64,000 nt of DNA from VGBK01 sp964354255 (GTDB taxonomy: Bacteria; Actinomycetota; Acidimicrobiia; Spongiisociales; UBA11373). The position numbers and the translations under genes were made by a program. Where the stretch lies: the NCBI GenBank assembly GCA_964354255.1, contig CAYGYX010000005.1, positions 1-64,000 of the forward strand, read 5' to 3'. The stretch's first letter is position 1. Each line of letters starts with the position of its first letter. Under the pieces are notes generated by a model. It searched no databases, was not told the DNA's origin, and worked only from the letters and a program-made list of their open reading frames with translations. Positions 36,692 through 47,165 of the stretch are shown one piece after another.

Positions 36692-37195
36692 GTGGTGGTC
36701 GGGGAGATGATCACGACCTACTTGGAAATGCGGGAGCACCCCCGGCTGCAGACGCGGGGGCCGCAACGCGGGGGAATGCTGCTGCGCCTGGAAGAGCCCT
36801 CGGTCCCCTTCTACCGGTACCTGATCGAACGGATGGGGGGCGAGCCCGATCGGCTCCGCGACCTGTCCGACTCCGACCTCACCGCCCGCCTCACCGACCC
36901 CGCCCTGGACGTGTTCGTGCTCTACCTGGGGGGCGTCCCGGCCGGGTTCTTCGAGCTGGATCGGCGGGAGGAGGGCGAGGTGCGCCTCGCCCGGCTGAGC
37001 CTCTTCCCCGAGTTTCGCGGGAGGCGCCTGGGCAAGTGGCTCCTCGGCTTCGCGGTGGAGGCCGCCTGGGACTACCAGCCCGATCGGGTGTGGACAAGCG
37101 TGACCGACCGGGACGACCCGCGAGCGCTGCTGCTCTGTCAGTGGGCGGGGTTCATCCCCTACGAGACGACTCGCCGAGGCGTCGAGACGGGTTAG
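36692..37195 (+). CDS. GNAT-family acetyltransferase
   Basis: A 167-residue GNAT. The strand and loop LARLSLFPEFRGRRLGKWLL matches acetyl-CoA motif A, followed by WAGFIPYETT at the C-terminus. Substrate unknown. Start unclear: GTG at 36692 or 36695, or ATG at 36707, none with well-placed RBS. Confidence 0.78.
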   Translation: MVVGEMITTYLEMREHPRLQTRGPQRGGMLLRLEEPSVPFYRYLIERMGGEPDRLRDLSDSDLTARLTDPALDVFVLYLGGVPAGFFELDRREEGEVRLARLSLFPEFRGRRLGKWLLGFAVEAAWDYQPDRVWTSVTDRDDPRALLLCQWAGFIPYETTRRGVETG

Positions 37196-37326
37196 TCGTC
37201 GTCAGGCAGGGGCGGTGGCCAGGCGACCCGCAGGCACAAGCAGCGACGGCCCGGTTCGCGATGGTCCCAGCCGTCGGGCCCGAAGATCACTACCCCTCCA
37301 CAGCTGAGGCATACGAGTGGAAGCAC
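37192..37326 (-). CDS. Possible small zinc-ribbon-like protein (44 aa)
   Basis: A reverse-strand frame from GTG at 37326 to TAA at 37192 encodes LPLVCLSCGGVVIFGPDGW, then RRCLCLRVAWPPPLP and an Asp tail. The CxxC and CxC pairs suggest a metal site. The stop overlaps the stop of the acetyltransferase on the other strand. No RBS is visible and the frame may extend upstream without a clear start, so this is tentative. Confidence 0.3.
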   Translation of the reverse strand: MLPLVCLSCGGVVIFGPDGWDHREPGRRCLCLRVAWPPPLPDDD

Positions 37327-37425
37327 GAGCCATGGATCGGCGAGGACCTGCCCCTGCCTGAGGGGTTTTGGACCGACGGACGAGGGAAGCCGGAGTCATC
37401 GTGGCCGTCACTGCGATCCCCCGCC

Positions 37426-38034
37426 GTGATAGCCGCCCTGCTGCTCGACTTCGACCAGACGCTCATCGACTCGAACGGGTCCACCGACTGGTGGGCGGCG
37501 CGCCAGGAGCTGGCGGCCCGCTTCGGCCCCCTGGGGATTCCGCCGGTAGACGGCTGCGCGCGGCAGGCGGTCGGGGTGCTCGCGCCCGAGCGCGGCCTCG
37601 CGCGCTGGACAACCATGTCGCGGACTGTGGAGGGCTACGAGCTGATCGGAGCGCCGGGTCCACCCTGATGCCGTGTGCCACCGTCCTCCGGGCCGGCACA
37701 CGTCACCTGCCCAAGGCGATCGTGACCTCGGGCAGCGCCGCCGCGGCCCGGGCCGTCCTGGCGCCACTCGGCGTCCCCGTGGAGGCGGTGGTGGGGCGAA
37801 CCCCCGCGCTGGCGATCTCCGGCGCCGGGCCAGGTGCCGGAGGCTCTGCGCCTCCTCGGGGTGGGCCCCGGGGAGGCCATCGTGGCTGGGGACGGCGTCT
37901 GGGACGAGGTGGCGGCACGAGCCGCCGGCGTCCGGTTCGTCGGCATCGCCAACGGACGGCCTGGCGCCGGGTTCGACCCTGCCACCACGGTGGTCGAGGA
38001 TCTCCGGGGCCTGCTCGGCGCGCTGGCCGGCTGA
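37426..38034 (+). pseudogene. HAD-family phosphatase broken by frameshifts
   Basis: HAD motifs are spread over two frames. Frame A has LLLDFDQTLIDS (motif I) to about 37650; another frame has LPKAIVTSGSAAAARAVLAP (motif II) from about 37690 to 37810; frame A again has RSPAPGQVPEALRLLGVGPG and AIVAGDGVWDEVAARAAGV (motif IV) to the stop at 38032-38034. Two opposite one-base shifts explain this. A real decaying gene or assembly errors; the HAD substrate is unknown. Confidence 0.7.
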
Positions 38035-38098
38035 GATACTCTCACCCGGGAGCATCCGGGTTAGCCTCGGCAGGGCAGCTCGTGCTGGGAGGTCGCCT

Positions 38099-38836
38099 GT
38101 GCCCCTCGATACCGTCGGCGAGGCCGACGCCCTGAGTGCCGATCTGCGCCTCCTGGCGCCCGAACGCGTCGATCCTTCGCCGGTCATCCGCACCGCCCTG
38201 CCCTTCTACGGGGCGAGCCTGGGCGGCATGGAGGGCCTGGCGCGAGTCTGGCACCGTGCGCACCCCGCTGTCCTTGCGCGAGAGGTGCTGGCGGTGGCCG
38301 ACGCGCTGTGGGCCCGGGCCGTACGCGAGGAAATGGTGCTGGCCGCCATGCTGGTGGAGCGCAAGCCGGCCGCGCGGGAGGCCTTCGGGATGCGGCGCCT
38401 CGACCGGTGGGGGGCGCTGCTCGACAATTGGGAGATCACCGACAACCTGGCGGGGCGGGTGCTCGGCCCGTGGGCGGCAGCCGACCCCGATCTTCGCCTG
38501 GGTGCGCTGGAGCGCTTGGCTGGGCGGCGCAATCCCTGGCTACGCCGCCTGGGCCTGGTGGGCTGCGTCTACGTGGGCCGTCGCTCCGACGCCGCCGCCT
38601 GGTGGCCCCGGGTGAGCGGCCTCGTGCTCGCCCTCGCCGATGACCGCCGGGCCGCCATTCCCAAGGCGATCTCCTGGGTGTTGCGGGAGCACACCAGGCA
38701 CTGCCCCGACGCCGTCGCCGCTTTCCTGGAGGAACAGGGCCCGGCCCTTCCCGCCTCGGCCGTCCGGGAGACCCGGAACAAGCTGGCCACCGGCTACAAG
38801 AGCGGGAAAAGGCCGGGCCGGTTTCCCGACGGGTAG
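38099..38836 (+). CDS. DNA alkylation repair protein, AlkD-like
   Basis: A 245-residue all-helical HEAT-like repeat protein. Conserved positions: LVERKPAAREAFGMRRLDRW, DNWEITDNLAGRVLG, RRNPWLRRLGLVG and ISWVLREHTRHCP, matching the alkylpurine glycosylase AlkD family, which removes N3/N7-alkyl purines without base flipping. The conserved Trp/Asp in the DNWEITD region is retained. GTG start at 38099 with GGGAGG upstream. Confidence 0.85.
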   Translation: MPLDTVGEADALSADLRLLAPERVDPSPVIRTALPFYGASLGGMEGLARVWHRAHPAVLAREVLAVADALWARAVREEMVLAAMLVERKPAAREAFGMRRLDRWGALLDNWEITDNLAGRVLGPWAAADPDLRLGALERLAGRRNPWLRRLGLVGCVYVGRRSDAAAWWPRVSGLVLALADDRRAAIPKAISWVLREHTRHCPDAVAAFLEEQGPALPASAVRETRNKLATGYKSGKRPGRFPDG

Positions 38837-38913
38837 CCCTGGCGACGGGATGGATTCGGCTCCCGCCCGCCCCGTCTAGGGTGGCGGCCAACCGACTGTG
38901 AGAGCAAAGGACG

Positions 38914-41013
38914 ATGCGGGGCTTCTTCGAGCCGGAATCGGTGGCGGTGGTGGGGGTCTCGAATTCCCTGGACAACCTGGGATGGCTGATCTCGGCCAAC
39001 CTGCGGACCTTCGGCTACAGCGGGGCGGTCCACGAGGTGGGCCCCAAGGGCGGGTCGATCTTCGGACGGCCTATCTACCGGTCCCTGCAGGAGATCCCCG
39101 ACCGCGTCGACCTGGCGGTGCTGCTCACTCCTGCTCCCGTCGTGCCCGAGATCCTCGAGGAGTGCGGCCGCCTGGGCATACGGCGGGTGGTGATCGAATC
39201 CGGTGGGTTCGAGGAGTACGGGGAGGAGGGGCGGCGCCTCTCCGCGCGGGTGCAGGAGGTGGCCGCCCGTCACCAGATCCGCTTCATCGGCCCCAACTGC
39301 CTGGGCGTGTTCAACTGCCGCTCCGGCCTGGCCACCACCTTCGGCCCGCTCGAGCCGGCCATCAGGGCTGGAGGCGTCTCGGTGCTCAGCCAGAGCGGTG
39401 GGGTGATGATCAGCATCCTCAACGCTCTCACCAGCGAGGGCCTGGGCGTGGCCAAGCTCGTCTCGATGGGAAACAAGCTCGACGTCGACGAGAACGACTT
39501 GCTCGAGTACCTCATCGACGACCCCGAGACGCAGGTCATCTGTATGTACCTGGAGGGGATCAGCGAGGGCCGCCGCCTCATGGAGCTGGCCCGGCGAGCC
39601 GACAAGCCGATCCTGGTGCACAAGTCCAACATAGGCACCGCCGCCGGCCGCATCGCCGCCTCGCACACCGCCGCCCTGGCCGCCGACGACCGCGTGGTCG
39701 ATGTCGCTCTCCGCCAGGCGGGGATCGCTCGCTTTCGCAGCACGGGGACGCTGGTGCACTACCTGAAGGCGCTGGCCCTGCCCCCCATGCGAGGCAGCCG
39801 GGTGGCGGTGCTCTCCCGCTCGGGAGGACATGCGGTGATCGCCGCCGACGAGTGCGAGCGCAACGGCCTGGACCTGGTGCTGCTGCCCCAGGCCTTCCTC
39901 GACGCGGCCCAGCAGCGCCTGCGAGCCAACGTGGTCCGGCTGACCAACCCTATGGACCTGGGGGATCTCTTCGACCTCGATGTGTACCGCGACCTGGCCG
40001 AGGCCACCCTGACGATGGACGAGGTGGACGGCATGGTGTTCATGCACACCTACGTCAGCGGGCCGGAAGGGGCCGGTTCGGAGGTGCTGTTCCGGCGGCT
40101 GCATGTTCTCTCCGAACAGGCGGACAAGCCGGTGGCGGTGCACCCGGATACCTCCGCGGCCGAAGTGAGTCGGCTCAAGGTCGTCCTGCCCGGGCCCGTC
40201 TTCGACGAGCCCTCGGAGGCGGTGCAGGCCCTGGCGCTGCGGCGCGACTTCGGGCGGGACGCGGCCCCCGACGCCGGGCGGCCCAACGGGCCGGCCGACC
40301 GCTCCCGGGTGGAGGAGGTGCTGGCTCGCTGCCGGGCCGAGGGCCGCCACCTGCTGCTTTCGGAGGCCCTGGCGGTGGCCGCCGCCTACGGGGTGCCGGT
40401 GGCCGCCGGGCGCCTTGCGACGGATGAGGAAGAGGCAGTGGCGGCCGCCGCCGAGGTGGGCTACCCGGTGGCGCTCAAGGTGGTGGGCCCCGATCTGTCC
40501 CACAAGTCCGACGTGGGGGGCGTGCGGCTCGACCTGGTCGGCGAGGCCGCGGTCCGCGCGGCGTACGGGGAGATGATGTCGGCGGTGGGCGCCCGCGCCC
40601 CCGGTGCCGCGGTTCGGGGAGCGCTGGTGCAGCCGATGGTGCCCGGCGGCCGGGATCTGATCATTGGGGCGCGCTTCGACCCCGACTTCGGGCACGTGGT
40701 GCTGGCCGGCATGGGCGGGATCTTCGTCGAGGTGCTGGGGGACGCCGCCCTGCGGGTGGCCCCCTTCGGCCGCGCCACCGCCGAAGCGATGCTCCGGGAA
40801 CTGCGCGCCTACCGCGTGTTGGAGGGAGTGAGGGGCCAGCGCCCGGCCGATCTGCCCGCCCTGGTGGAGGTGATCGGGGCGGTGACCCGCCTGGTGACCG
40901 ACTTCCCCGAGATTCGGGAGATCGACCTGAACCCGGTCCGGGTGATGGAGGCGGGCGAGGGCTGCCTGGCCCTCGACGCCCGTATGCTGCTGGGTCTGCC
41001 CCCGCCGGGCTAG
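38914..41013 (+). CDS. Acetate-CoA ligase (ADP-forming)-family acyl-CoA synthetase
   Basis: A 699-residue protein of the NDP-forming acyl-CoA synthetase superfamily. N-terminal CoA-binding (SVAVVGVSNS, IGPNCLGVFN), ligase middle domain with the conserved His in ASHTAALA (transient phosphohistidine), and C-terminal ATP-grasp domain (VALKVVGPDLSHKSDVGGVRL ... EIDLNPVRV). It links ATP synthesis or use to acyl-CoA. Its stop overlaps that of the next gene, on the other strand, at CTAG (41010-41013). Confidence 0.9.
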   Translation: MRGFFEPESVAVVGVSNSLDNLGWLISANLRTFGYSGAVHEVGPKGGSIFGRPIYRSLQEIPDRVDLAVLLTPAPVVPEILEECGRLGIRRVVIESGGFEEYGEEGRRLSARVQEVAARHQIRFIGPNCLGVFNCRSGLATTFGPLEPAIRAGGVSVLSQSGGVMISILNALTSEGLGVAKLVSMGNKLDVDENDLLEYLIDDPETQVICMYLEGISEGRRLMELARRADKPILVHKSNIGTAAGRIAASHTAALAADDRVVDVALRQAGIARFRSTGTLVHYLKALALPPMRGSRVAVLSRSGGHAVIAADECERNGLDLVLLPQAFLDAAQQRLRANVVRLTNPMDLGDLFDLDVYRDLAEATLTMDEVDGMVFMHTYVSGPEGAGSEVLFRRLHVLSEQADKPVAVHPDTSAAEVSRLKVVLPGPVFDEPSEAVQALALRRDFGRDAAPDAGRPNGPADRSRVEEVLARCRAEGRHLLLSEALAVAAAYGVPVAAGRLATDEEEAVAAAAEVGYPVALKVVGPDLSHKSDVGGVRLDLVGEAAVRAAYGEMMSAVGARAPGAAVRGALVQPMVPGGRDLIIGARFDPDFGHVVLAGMGGIFVEVLGDAALRVAPFGRATAEAMLRELRAYRVLEGVRGQRPADLPALVEVIGAVTRLVTDFPEIREIDLNPVRVMEAGEGCLALDARMLLGLPPPG

Positions 41014-42290
41014 GCGCCGTCGGCCGGGCTCGCCGACGGTGGTGAGGAGACGGTCGCCTCGACCCGGACCACCCGGCGCCGGGTAGCCGCCGTCACCCGG
41101 AACACACACCCGGGCACCTCCACCCGGTCGCCTACCCGGGGGATGCGCCCGGCGACGCCGATGACCATGCCGGCCACCGTGCGCCACTTCCCCGCCGGCA
41201 GTTCCGCCCGCAGGGCCGCCTCCAGCACCTGGAGGTCGGCGGCCGCGTCGACGTCCCATCGCCCCGGGCCGACCCGGCGCACCGGCTTCGCCCGGGAAGG
41301 GGCCGCCTCGTCTATGTCCCCGACTAACTGCTCCACGGCGTCCTCCACCGTGGCGATGCCGGCGGTGCCGCCGTGCTCGTCGATGACCACCGCCAGGTGG
41401 CGGCCGGTGGCCTGCATGTCGCGCAGCACGTCGAGCACCGGGCGGGTCTCGGCGACGGTGAGCACCGGGTGCTGCAGCTCGGCGAGGGTGGAGGGGAAGC
41501 CGGCCGCCTCGGCGGCGGCGAGGTCCCGCAGCCGCACCACCCCGGTGACGTTGTCCAGGTCGCCCCGGTAGACCGGGAGGCGGCGGTGGCCGGAGCGCAA
41601 AGCCCGCTCGAGGGCCTCTTCCAACGGCGTTTCGAGGGGAATGGCAACCACGTCGGGCCGGGGGACGGCGACTGCGGCGATCGGTGTGTCGCCAATGGCG
41701 AAGGAGCGCTCGATGAGCTCCAGGTCGGCGGAGGCGATCTCCCCGGCGGCGGCGGCGTCGGCCGCCAGGCGGCGCAGCTCGGCCTCGGTGACGGTGGTCT
41801 CGGAGGCGATGCCCTTGCCGGGGGCCTGCAGGTCGGCGAGGAACAGGAGCACGGCGACCAGCGGCCTGGTGACGAAGGCGAGGGCCGCCACCGGCAGCGC
41901 GACGAAGCGGGCGATGGCGACCGGATGCCGCACGGCCAGCGTCTTGGGGATGGCCTCGGTGTAGACGAACATCACCACCGTGAGCAGCACCGAGGCGATC
42001 GTGACTCCGGTGTTGCCGAAGTGGCGCTCGGCGACCACCCCGGCGATGGTGGCGGCCCCGACCTGCACCAGCAGCACGCTGAGGAGCACGGCGTTGAGCA
42101 CCCGGGGCAGATCTCTCTCCAGGCTGAGGAGGCGGGCCGCGGCCCGGTCACCGCGCTCGGCGGCCACCTCGAGGCGCACCCGCGGCACCCGCAGCAGGGC
42201 CGTCTCGGCGGCGGCGAGGAACGCCGCGACCAGCACCATGCCGACCAGGGCGGCGAGGAGAGGAAGGCTGTCGGATAACGGCGGCCGCAT
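41010..42290 (-). CDS. CNNM/CorC-family transporter-associated protein (DUF21-CBS-CorC)
   Basis: A 426-residue membrane protein: DUF21 domain with about four membrane segments (residues 1-150), a paired CBS domain (about residues 190-320) and a C-terminal CorC_HlyC domain (about residues 335-415). This is the CNNM/CorC family, usually linked to Mg2+ or Co2+ efflux, often called hemolysin-like. The name does not imply haemolysis. Confidence 0.92.
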   Translation of the reverse strand: MRPPLSDSLPLLAALVGMVLVAAFLAAAETALLRVPRVRLEVAAERGDRAAARLLSLERDLPRVLNAVLLSVLLVQVGAATIAGVVAERHFGNTGVTIASVLLTVVMFVYTEAIPKTLAVRHPVAIARFVALPVAALAFVTRPLVAVLLFLADLQAPGKGIASETTVTEAELRRLAADAAAAGEIASADLELIERSFAIGDTPIAAVAVPRPDVVAIPLETPLEEALERALRSGHRRLPVYRGDLDNVTGVVRLRDLAAAEAAGFPSTLAELQHPVLTVAETRPVLDVLRDMQATGRHLAVVIDEHGGTAGIATVEDAVEQLVGDIDEAAPSRAKPVRRVGPGRWDVDAAADLQVLEAALRAELPAGKWRTVAGMVIGVAGRIPRVGDRVEVPGCVFRVTAATRRRVVRVEATVSSPPSASPADGA

Positions 42291-42349
42291 GTCGCCGGGG
42301 CGAGCATACCCGGACGAGGGCGGGGGGGGCCGGCCATATACTGCCCACG

Positions 42350-43168
42350 ATGCACGACACGGTGGCCATCCTGGGCGCGGGGGCCATGGGCGAGCTGCTC
42401 GCCGGGGGCTTGCTCCGGGCCGGTTGGGAGCGCCGGGAGCTGGTGCTGGCGGCCCGCCGACCCGAGCGCCAGCGGGAGATCGAGCTGCGTGTCGGGGTGC
42501 GCACCGTGCTCGACGCCGCCGAGGCCGCCCGGGGGCATCGGGTGGTCGTCGTCGTGGTCAAACCGGGCGACGTGCCCTCTCTCCTCCAGCAGATCAGGCC
42601 GGCGATCGGCCCCGGCCAGGTGATCCTGTCGCTGGCCGCCGGCGTGCCGACGCGGGTGTTCGAGGAGGCCTTTGGGGAGGTGGCGGTGGTGCGGGCCATG
42701 CCCAACACCCCGGCCCTCTTCGGCGAGGCGATCAGCGCGTACTGCGTCGGCCGGTTCGCCGGGCCCGAAGCCGTGGGCGCCGCCACCGGCGTCCTGTCGT
42801 CCGTCGGCCAGACGATCAGCCTCGACGAGTACCTGCTCGACGCGGTGACCGCGGTGTCGGGCACCGGCCCGGCCTACCTGTTCCTGCTCGCCGAGGCCCT
42901 GATCGAGGCGGCCATCCGGGAGGGCATTCCCCGGCACGCGGCCGAGCGGCTGGTGAAGCAGACCGCCCGGGGGGCCGGGATGCTGCTCGCCGACCTCGAC
43001 GCCAGCCCGGAGCACCTGCGGGCCCAGGTCACCTCGCCGGGCGGCACCACCGCCGCCGCCATCCACGTGCTGGAGGAGCGCGGGTTTCGGGCCCTCGTGG
43101 AGGACGCGGTGCAGGCGGCCGCCGAGCGCTCGCGGGAGCTGGGTCGGCGAGCGGCGGAGCCCTTGTGA
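42350..43168 (+). CDS. proC: Pyrroline-5-carboxylate reductase
   Basis: A 272-residue enzyme reducing P5C to proline with NADPH. The N-terminal Rossmann motif is ILGAGAMGELLAGGLL; the C-terminal helical domain has AVSGTGPAYLFLLAEALIEA and VTSPGGTTAAAIHVLEE. TATACT ends 7 nt before the ATG, a leaderless-type start. Followed after 22 bp by proline dehydrogenase, the reverse-direction step. Confidence 0.96.
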   Translation: MHDTVAILGAGAMGELLAGGLLRAGWERRELVLAARRPERQREIELRVGVRTVLDAAEAARGHRVVVVVVKPGDVPSLLQQIRPAIGPGQVILSLAAGVPTRVFEEAFGEVAVVRAMPNTPALFGEAISAYCVGRFAGPEAVGAATGVLSSVGQTISLDEYLLDAVTAVSGTGPAYLFLLAEALIEAAIREGIPRHAAERLVKQTARGAGMLLADLDASPEHLRAQVTSPGGTTAAAIHVLEERGFRALVEDAVQAAAERSRELGRRAAEPL

Positions 43169-43190
43169 GCCCTCGGCGGAGGTGCCCGCG

Positions 43191-44102
<912 letters not shown>

Positions 44103-44148
44103 GCAGGGTCCCGCAGGCCCCTTGGATGCTGCATCTAGAGTTCCCCCC

Positions 44149-45438
44149 ATGACCCGCCGCCTGCTGCTCCTGCTGCCGCTCTCCGCCGTGTTGCTCGCCG
44201 TAGCCCTGCCCGCCGCCGCCCAGACCCCCGATGAGGTGGCGGCCGAGGTGGCCGACCGCGGGTACTGGATCGACGAGCGCCTGCCGGCCGAGGCGAGCCG
44301 GATCGACGCCGCGGTGACGGCCGCGGGCAACGCCGGGGTGCGGCTCATGGTCGTGCTCCTCTACGAGGACCCGGCGGGCGGGGCGACCACCTTCGCGGAC
44401 GCGGTGCTCGACCGGGTGGGCAGCGGTACGGTGCTGGTGCTTTCCGAGACCGGTGAGGGCGTCGTTTCCACCGATCTCACCCAGGACCGGCTGGAGGCAG
44501 CCCTCAACGCCGGCTACGAGGCCGGGGGCGGCGACGCCGGCTACGTAGAGGCGGTGGTCGCCTCGCTCACCGGCACGCCGGTGGATGGCGGTGGCACGGA
44601 AGGTGGCGGCGAGACGGAAGGCGGCGGCAGCGTGACCGGGCTGATCGTGCTGCTGGTGGTGATGGGCGGGTTGATCCTGCTGGTGGTCTGGGCCGTGCGG
44701 CGCCAGGGCAAGGCCACCGCGGCTGGCCGGCAGCGCTCCATTGAGGAGGCCCGCCGGGAGATCAAGGCCCAGCTCGACGCCATGGCCAACACCATCCTCG
44801 AGATCTCCGACAAGGTCTCTCTGTCCGACTCCCGGGAGGACAACCAGTACCTGGAGCAGGCCGGCAGGACCTTCACCGAGGCCTCCGAGGGCTACGAGGC
44901 GGCAACCGACCCGGCCCGCCTCGAGGAGATCTCCGACCGGCTCGACGAGGCGCGCTGGCAGCTCGACGCGGCGGCGGCCCTGGCCGACGGCAAGCCGGTG
45001 CCGGCGCGGCCGGCCGCGGAGGAGCGCTCTGCCTGCTTCTTCGACCCCACCCATGGCGGGCCTTTCGAGGACGCCGAGGTGCGCACCGCCGCCGGCACGA
45101 AGAAGGTGCGGGTGTGCGCCGCCGACGCCGAGAAGCTGCGCCGGGGCCAGCAGCCCGACACGCGCCTGATCGAGGTGGGCGGCCGCGGCGTCCCGGCGGC
45201 CACCGCCCCCAGGTCCTACGGCGGCGGGGGGTTGGACTGGCTGGACGTGTTCGCGGTGATCGTCGGCGGCATGGGCGCGGGGCGCTCCTTCGACTGGGGC
45301 CGGGGCGGCGGTTCGGGCACCTGGGGCGGCCGGCGCAGCGGCTCGAGCGGTTGGGGCCGCGTGTCCCGATCCGGAGGCGGGGGATCGATGGGCGGTTCCC
45401 GGAGCCGGGTCGGTCACACCCGGACCCGCAGCCGCTGA
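44149..45438 (+). CDS. TPM-like membrane protein with Gly/Ser-rich C-terminus
   Basis: A 429-residue protein: signal peptide (1-24), an extracytoplasmic domain with RLPAEASRIDAAV and VLDRVGSGTVLVLSE, similar to TPM-type proteins, a Gly-rich linker, one membrane segment (about residues 163-184), then a cytoplasmic helical region with a CF...C pair (about residues 293-322) and a Gly/Ser/Arg-rich tail. It directly precedes a PspA homologue, a known genomic pairing. TAGAGT is 7 nt before ATG. The function is unknown. Confidence 0.75.
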   Translation: MTRRLLLLLPLSAVLLAVALPAAAQTPDEVAAEVADRGYWIDERLPAEASRIDAAVTAAGNAGVRLMVVLLYEDPAGGATTFADAVLDRVGSGTVLVLSETGEGVVSTDLTQDRLEAALNAGYEAGGGDAGYVEAVVASLTGTPVDGGGTEGGGETEGGGSVTGLIVLLVVMGGLILLVVWAVRRQGKATAAGRQRSIEEARREIKAQLDAMANTILEISDKVSLSDSREDNQYLEQAGRTFTEASEGYEAATDPARLEEISDRLDEARWQLDAAAALADGKPVPARPAAEERSACFFDPTHGGPFEDAEVRTAAGTKKVRVCAADAEKLRRGQQPDTRLIEVGGRGVPAATAPRSYGGGGLDWLDVFAVIVGGMGAGRSFDWGRGGGSGTWGGRRSGSSGWGRVSRSGGGGSMGGSRSRVGHTRTRSR

Positions 45439-45513
45439 GGCCGGCCGCGGGGCCGCTGGCGGCCCGGGGCGGCCCCTCCCTACACTGTGTGGACCCGAAC
45501 GAGAAGGATGGAT

Positions 45514-46236
45514 ATGGGTTTCTTCAAGCGCCTCTGGGGATACATCAAGGCCCTCTTCCGGAGCAAGACCGAGGCCATGATGGATCCCGAGATCGAGATC
45601 GAGCAGGCCATCACGGAGGCGCGCCAGCGTGACCAGGACCTGCGCACCCAGGCGGCCAAGGTGGTGGCGCACCGTACGCAACTGGAGAGCCAGATGGGGC
45701 GGGCCGCCGACGACGCCGGCGAGGCGCGGGAACTGGCCAAGCAGGCCCTCCTCAAGGGCCAGGCGGCCACCACCGCCGGCGACGCCGCCGGTGCCGACAA
45801 GTGGAACCGCACTGCGCAGGGTGTGGCTATGCGCCTCCAGGCCGCCGAGAACAACCTCAACTCACTCAAAGGCCAGTACGAGACCGCCGCCACCCAGGCC
45901 GAAAACGCCAAGCGGGCGGTGCAGCAGAACGCCATGCGGCTGCAGGAGCTGGCCGCCAAGCGCATGGAGCTGCTCGGCTCGCTGCAGCAGGCCAAGATGC
46001 AGGAGTCGGTCAATCAGGCCATGGAGTCGCTCTCGGCCACCTTCGACGACGAGTCGGTCAGCCTCAGCAAGGTCGAGGACAAGATCGAGGCGCGGCGGGC
46101 CGAGGCTATGGCCCATGCCGAGCTGCGCGAGGCCACTCCGGAGGGCGCCGAGATGGAGCTGCGCGAGACGATCTCGGTGGCGCAGGCCGATGCCAAGCTG
46201 GACGAGCTGAAGAAGGAACTGGGCATCACGGGCTAG
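45514..46236 (+). CDS. PspA/IM30-family membrane-stress protein
   Basis: A 240-residue coiled-coil protein. N-terminal amphipathic segment MGFFKRLWGYIKALF, then DPEIEIEQAITEARQRDQDL and helices through residue 200. It belongs to the PspA/Vipp1/IM30 ESCRT-III-like family that coats and mends membranes. ATG at 45514 has GAGAAGG 6 nt upstream. Lies 75 bp after the TPM-like gene. Confidence 0.88.
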   Translation: MGFFKRLWGYIKALFRSKTEAMMDPEIEIEQAITEARQRDQDLRTQAAKVVAHRTQLESQMGRAADDAGEARELAKQALLKGQAATTAGDAAGADKWNRTAQGVAMRLQAAENNLNSLKGQYETAATQAENAKRAVQQNAMRLQELAAKRMELLGSLQQAKMQESVNQAMESLSATFDDESVSLSKVEDKIEARRAEAMAHAELREATPEGAEMELRETISVAQADAKLDELKKELGITG

Positions 46237-46261
46237 CCGCTTCCTGCTCGAGTTTCCGGCT

Positions 46262-46295
46262 CCCCCGGCGCCAGGCGCCGGGGGAGGCGCGAGAG
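46262..46295. repeat. Intergenic palindrome sharing 24 bp with 19726
   Basis: CCCCCGGCGCC and GGCGCCGGGGG around a single A form a palindrome (46262-46284); 46272-46295 is identical to 19726-19749. A further hairpin core (CTCCCGC..GCGGGAG-like) lies near 46350-46368. The 260 bp between the PspA-like and azlC genes contain no gene. Confidence 0.6.
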
Positions 46296-46496
46296 GGCTC
46301 GAGCAGAGGGGGCAAACCACGCCGGAGGTGAGTCGCGGGTTGCTCGACTCCCCCGCTTCGCGGGAGAGGCGCGCCCCGCACAGCAGGCGCGGAGGGGGGT
46401 GAGTTCCGGCCCAGCCTGCAGTGAGGCCCTCCCGACGAGTGGGAGCGGATTCGCCCCTCGGCCCGAACTCACGGCCGCTCTCTCTACCATCCCCGG

Positions 46497-47165
46497 ATGC
46501 TCGCCCACCCTTCCTTTCGCCGGGGGCTTCGCGATGGGACGGTGCTCTTCCTCGCGGTGGGAGGGTTCGGTGTGGCCTATGGGGTGCTGGCCGTGCAGGC
46601 GGGGTTCACGGCGTGGCTGGCGGTGGTGGCGTCTCTGGTGGTGGTGTCGGGGGCGGCCCAGTTTGCCTGGGTGGGCCTGGCCGGGGCGGGGGCCGCTCCG
46701 ATCCTGGTGGCGGCCACCGGCCTGGCCCTCCGGCATGTCCCGATGTCGGCGCGGATCGCCGGGCTGGTCGGGCCGCGTCCCCTGCGGGTGAGGCTCGCCC
46801 TGGCGTGGGTGCTGGTGGACGAGACCTTCGGGCTCACCGTGGCCGCCGCTCGCCGGGGAGAGCCGGACCTGGTGGCCTACAAGGCCGCCGTCGACCTGCT
46901 GCTCTACTCCGGGTGGGTGGCCGGCACCGTGATCGGCGCCTTCGCCGGCGGGCAGTTCGACCCGGCGGCCTGGGGCGCCGACGTCTTCTTCGCCGTGCTC
47001 TTCGTGGGCCTGGCGGCGCCCCTGGTGCGTACCCGTTGGGACCTGCTGGTGGCGGCGCTGGCCATCGGGGCGACCTTCGCCGCCGCGGCCATCCCGTCGG
47101 CGTGGCGGGTGACCGCGGCCGCGGCTGCTGCTGCCGCGGCAGGAATGGTGCTTCCCGATGAGTGA
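46497..47165 (+). CDS. azlC: AzlC-family branched-chain amino acid exporter subunit
   Basis: A 222-residue membrane protein with about six hydrophobic segments. GLRDGTVLFLAVGGFGVAYG, VVSGAAQFAWVGLAGAG and ALAWVLVDETFGLTVA match AzlC/YgaZ. With AzlD it exports branched-chain amino acids or analogues. TACCAT ends 6 nt before ATG (leaderless-type). Overlaps azlD by 8 bp. Confidence 0.92.
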   Translation: MLAHPSFRRGLRDGTVLFLAVGGFGVAYGVLAVQAGFTAWLAVVASLVVVSGAAQFAWVGLAGAGAAPILVAATGLALRHVPMSARIAGLVGPRPLRVRLALAWVLVDETFGLTVAAARRGEPDLVAYKAAVDLLLYSGWVAGTVIGAFAGGQFDPAAWGADVFFAVLFVGLAAPLVRTRWDLLVAALAIGATFAAAAIPSAWRVTAAAAAAAAAGMVLPDE

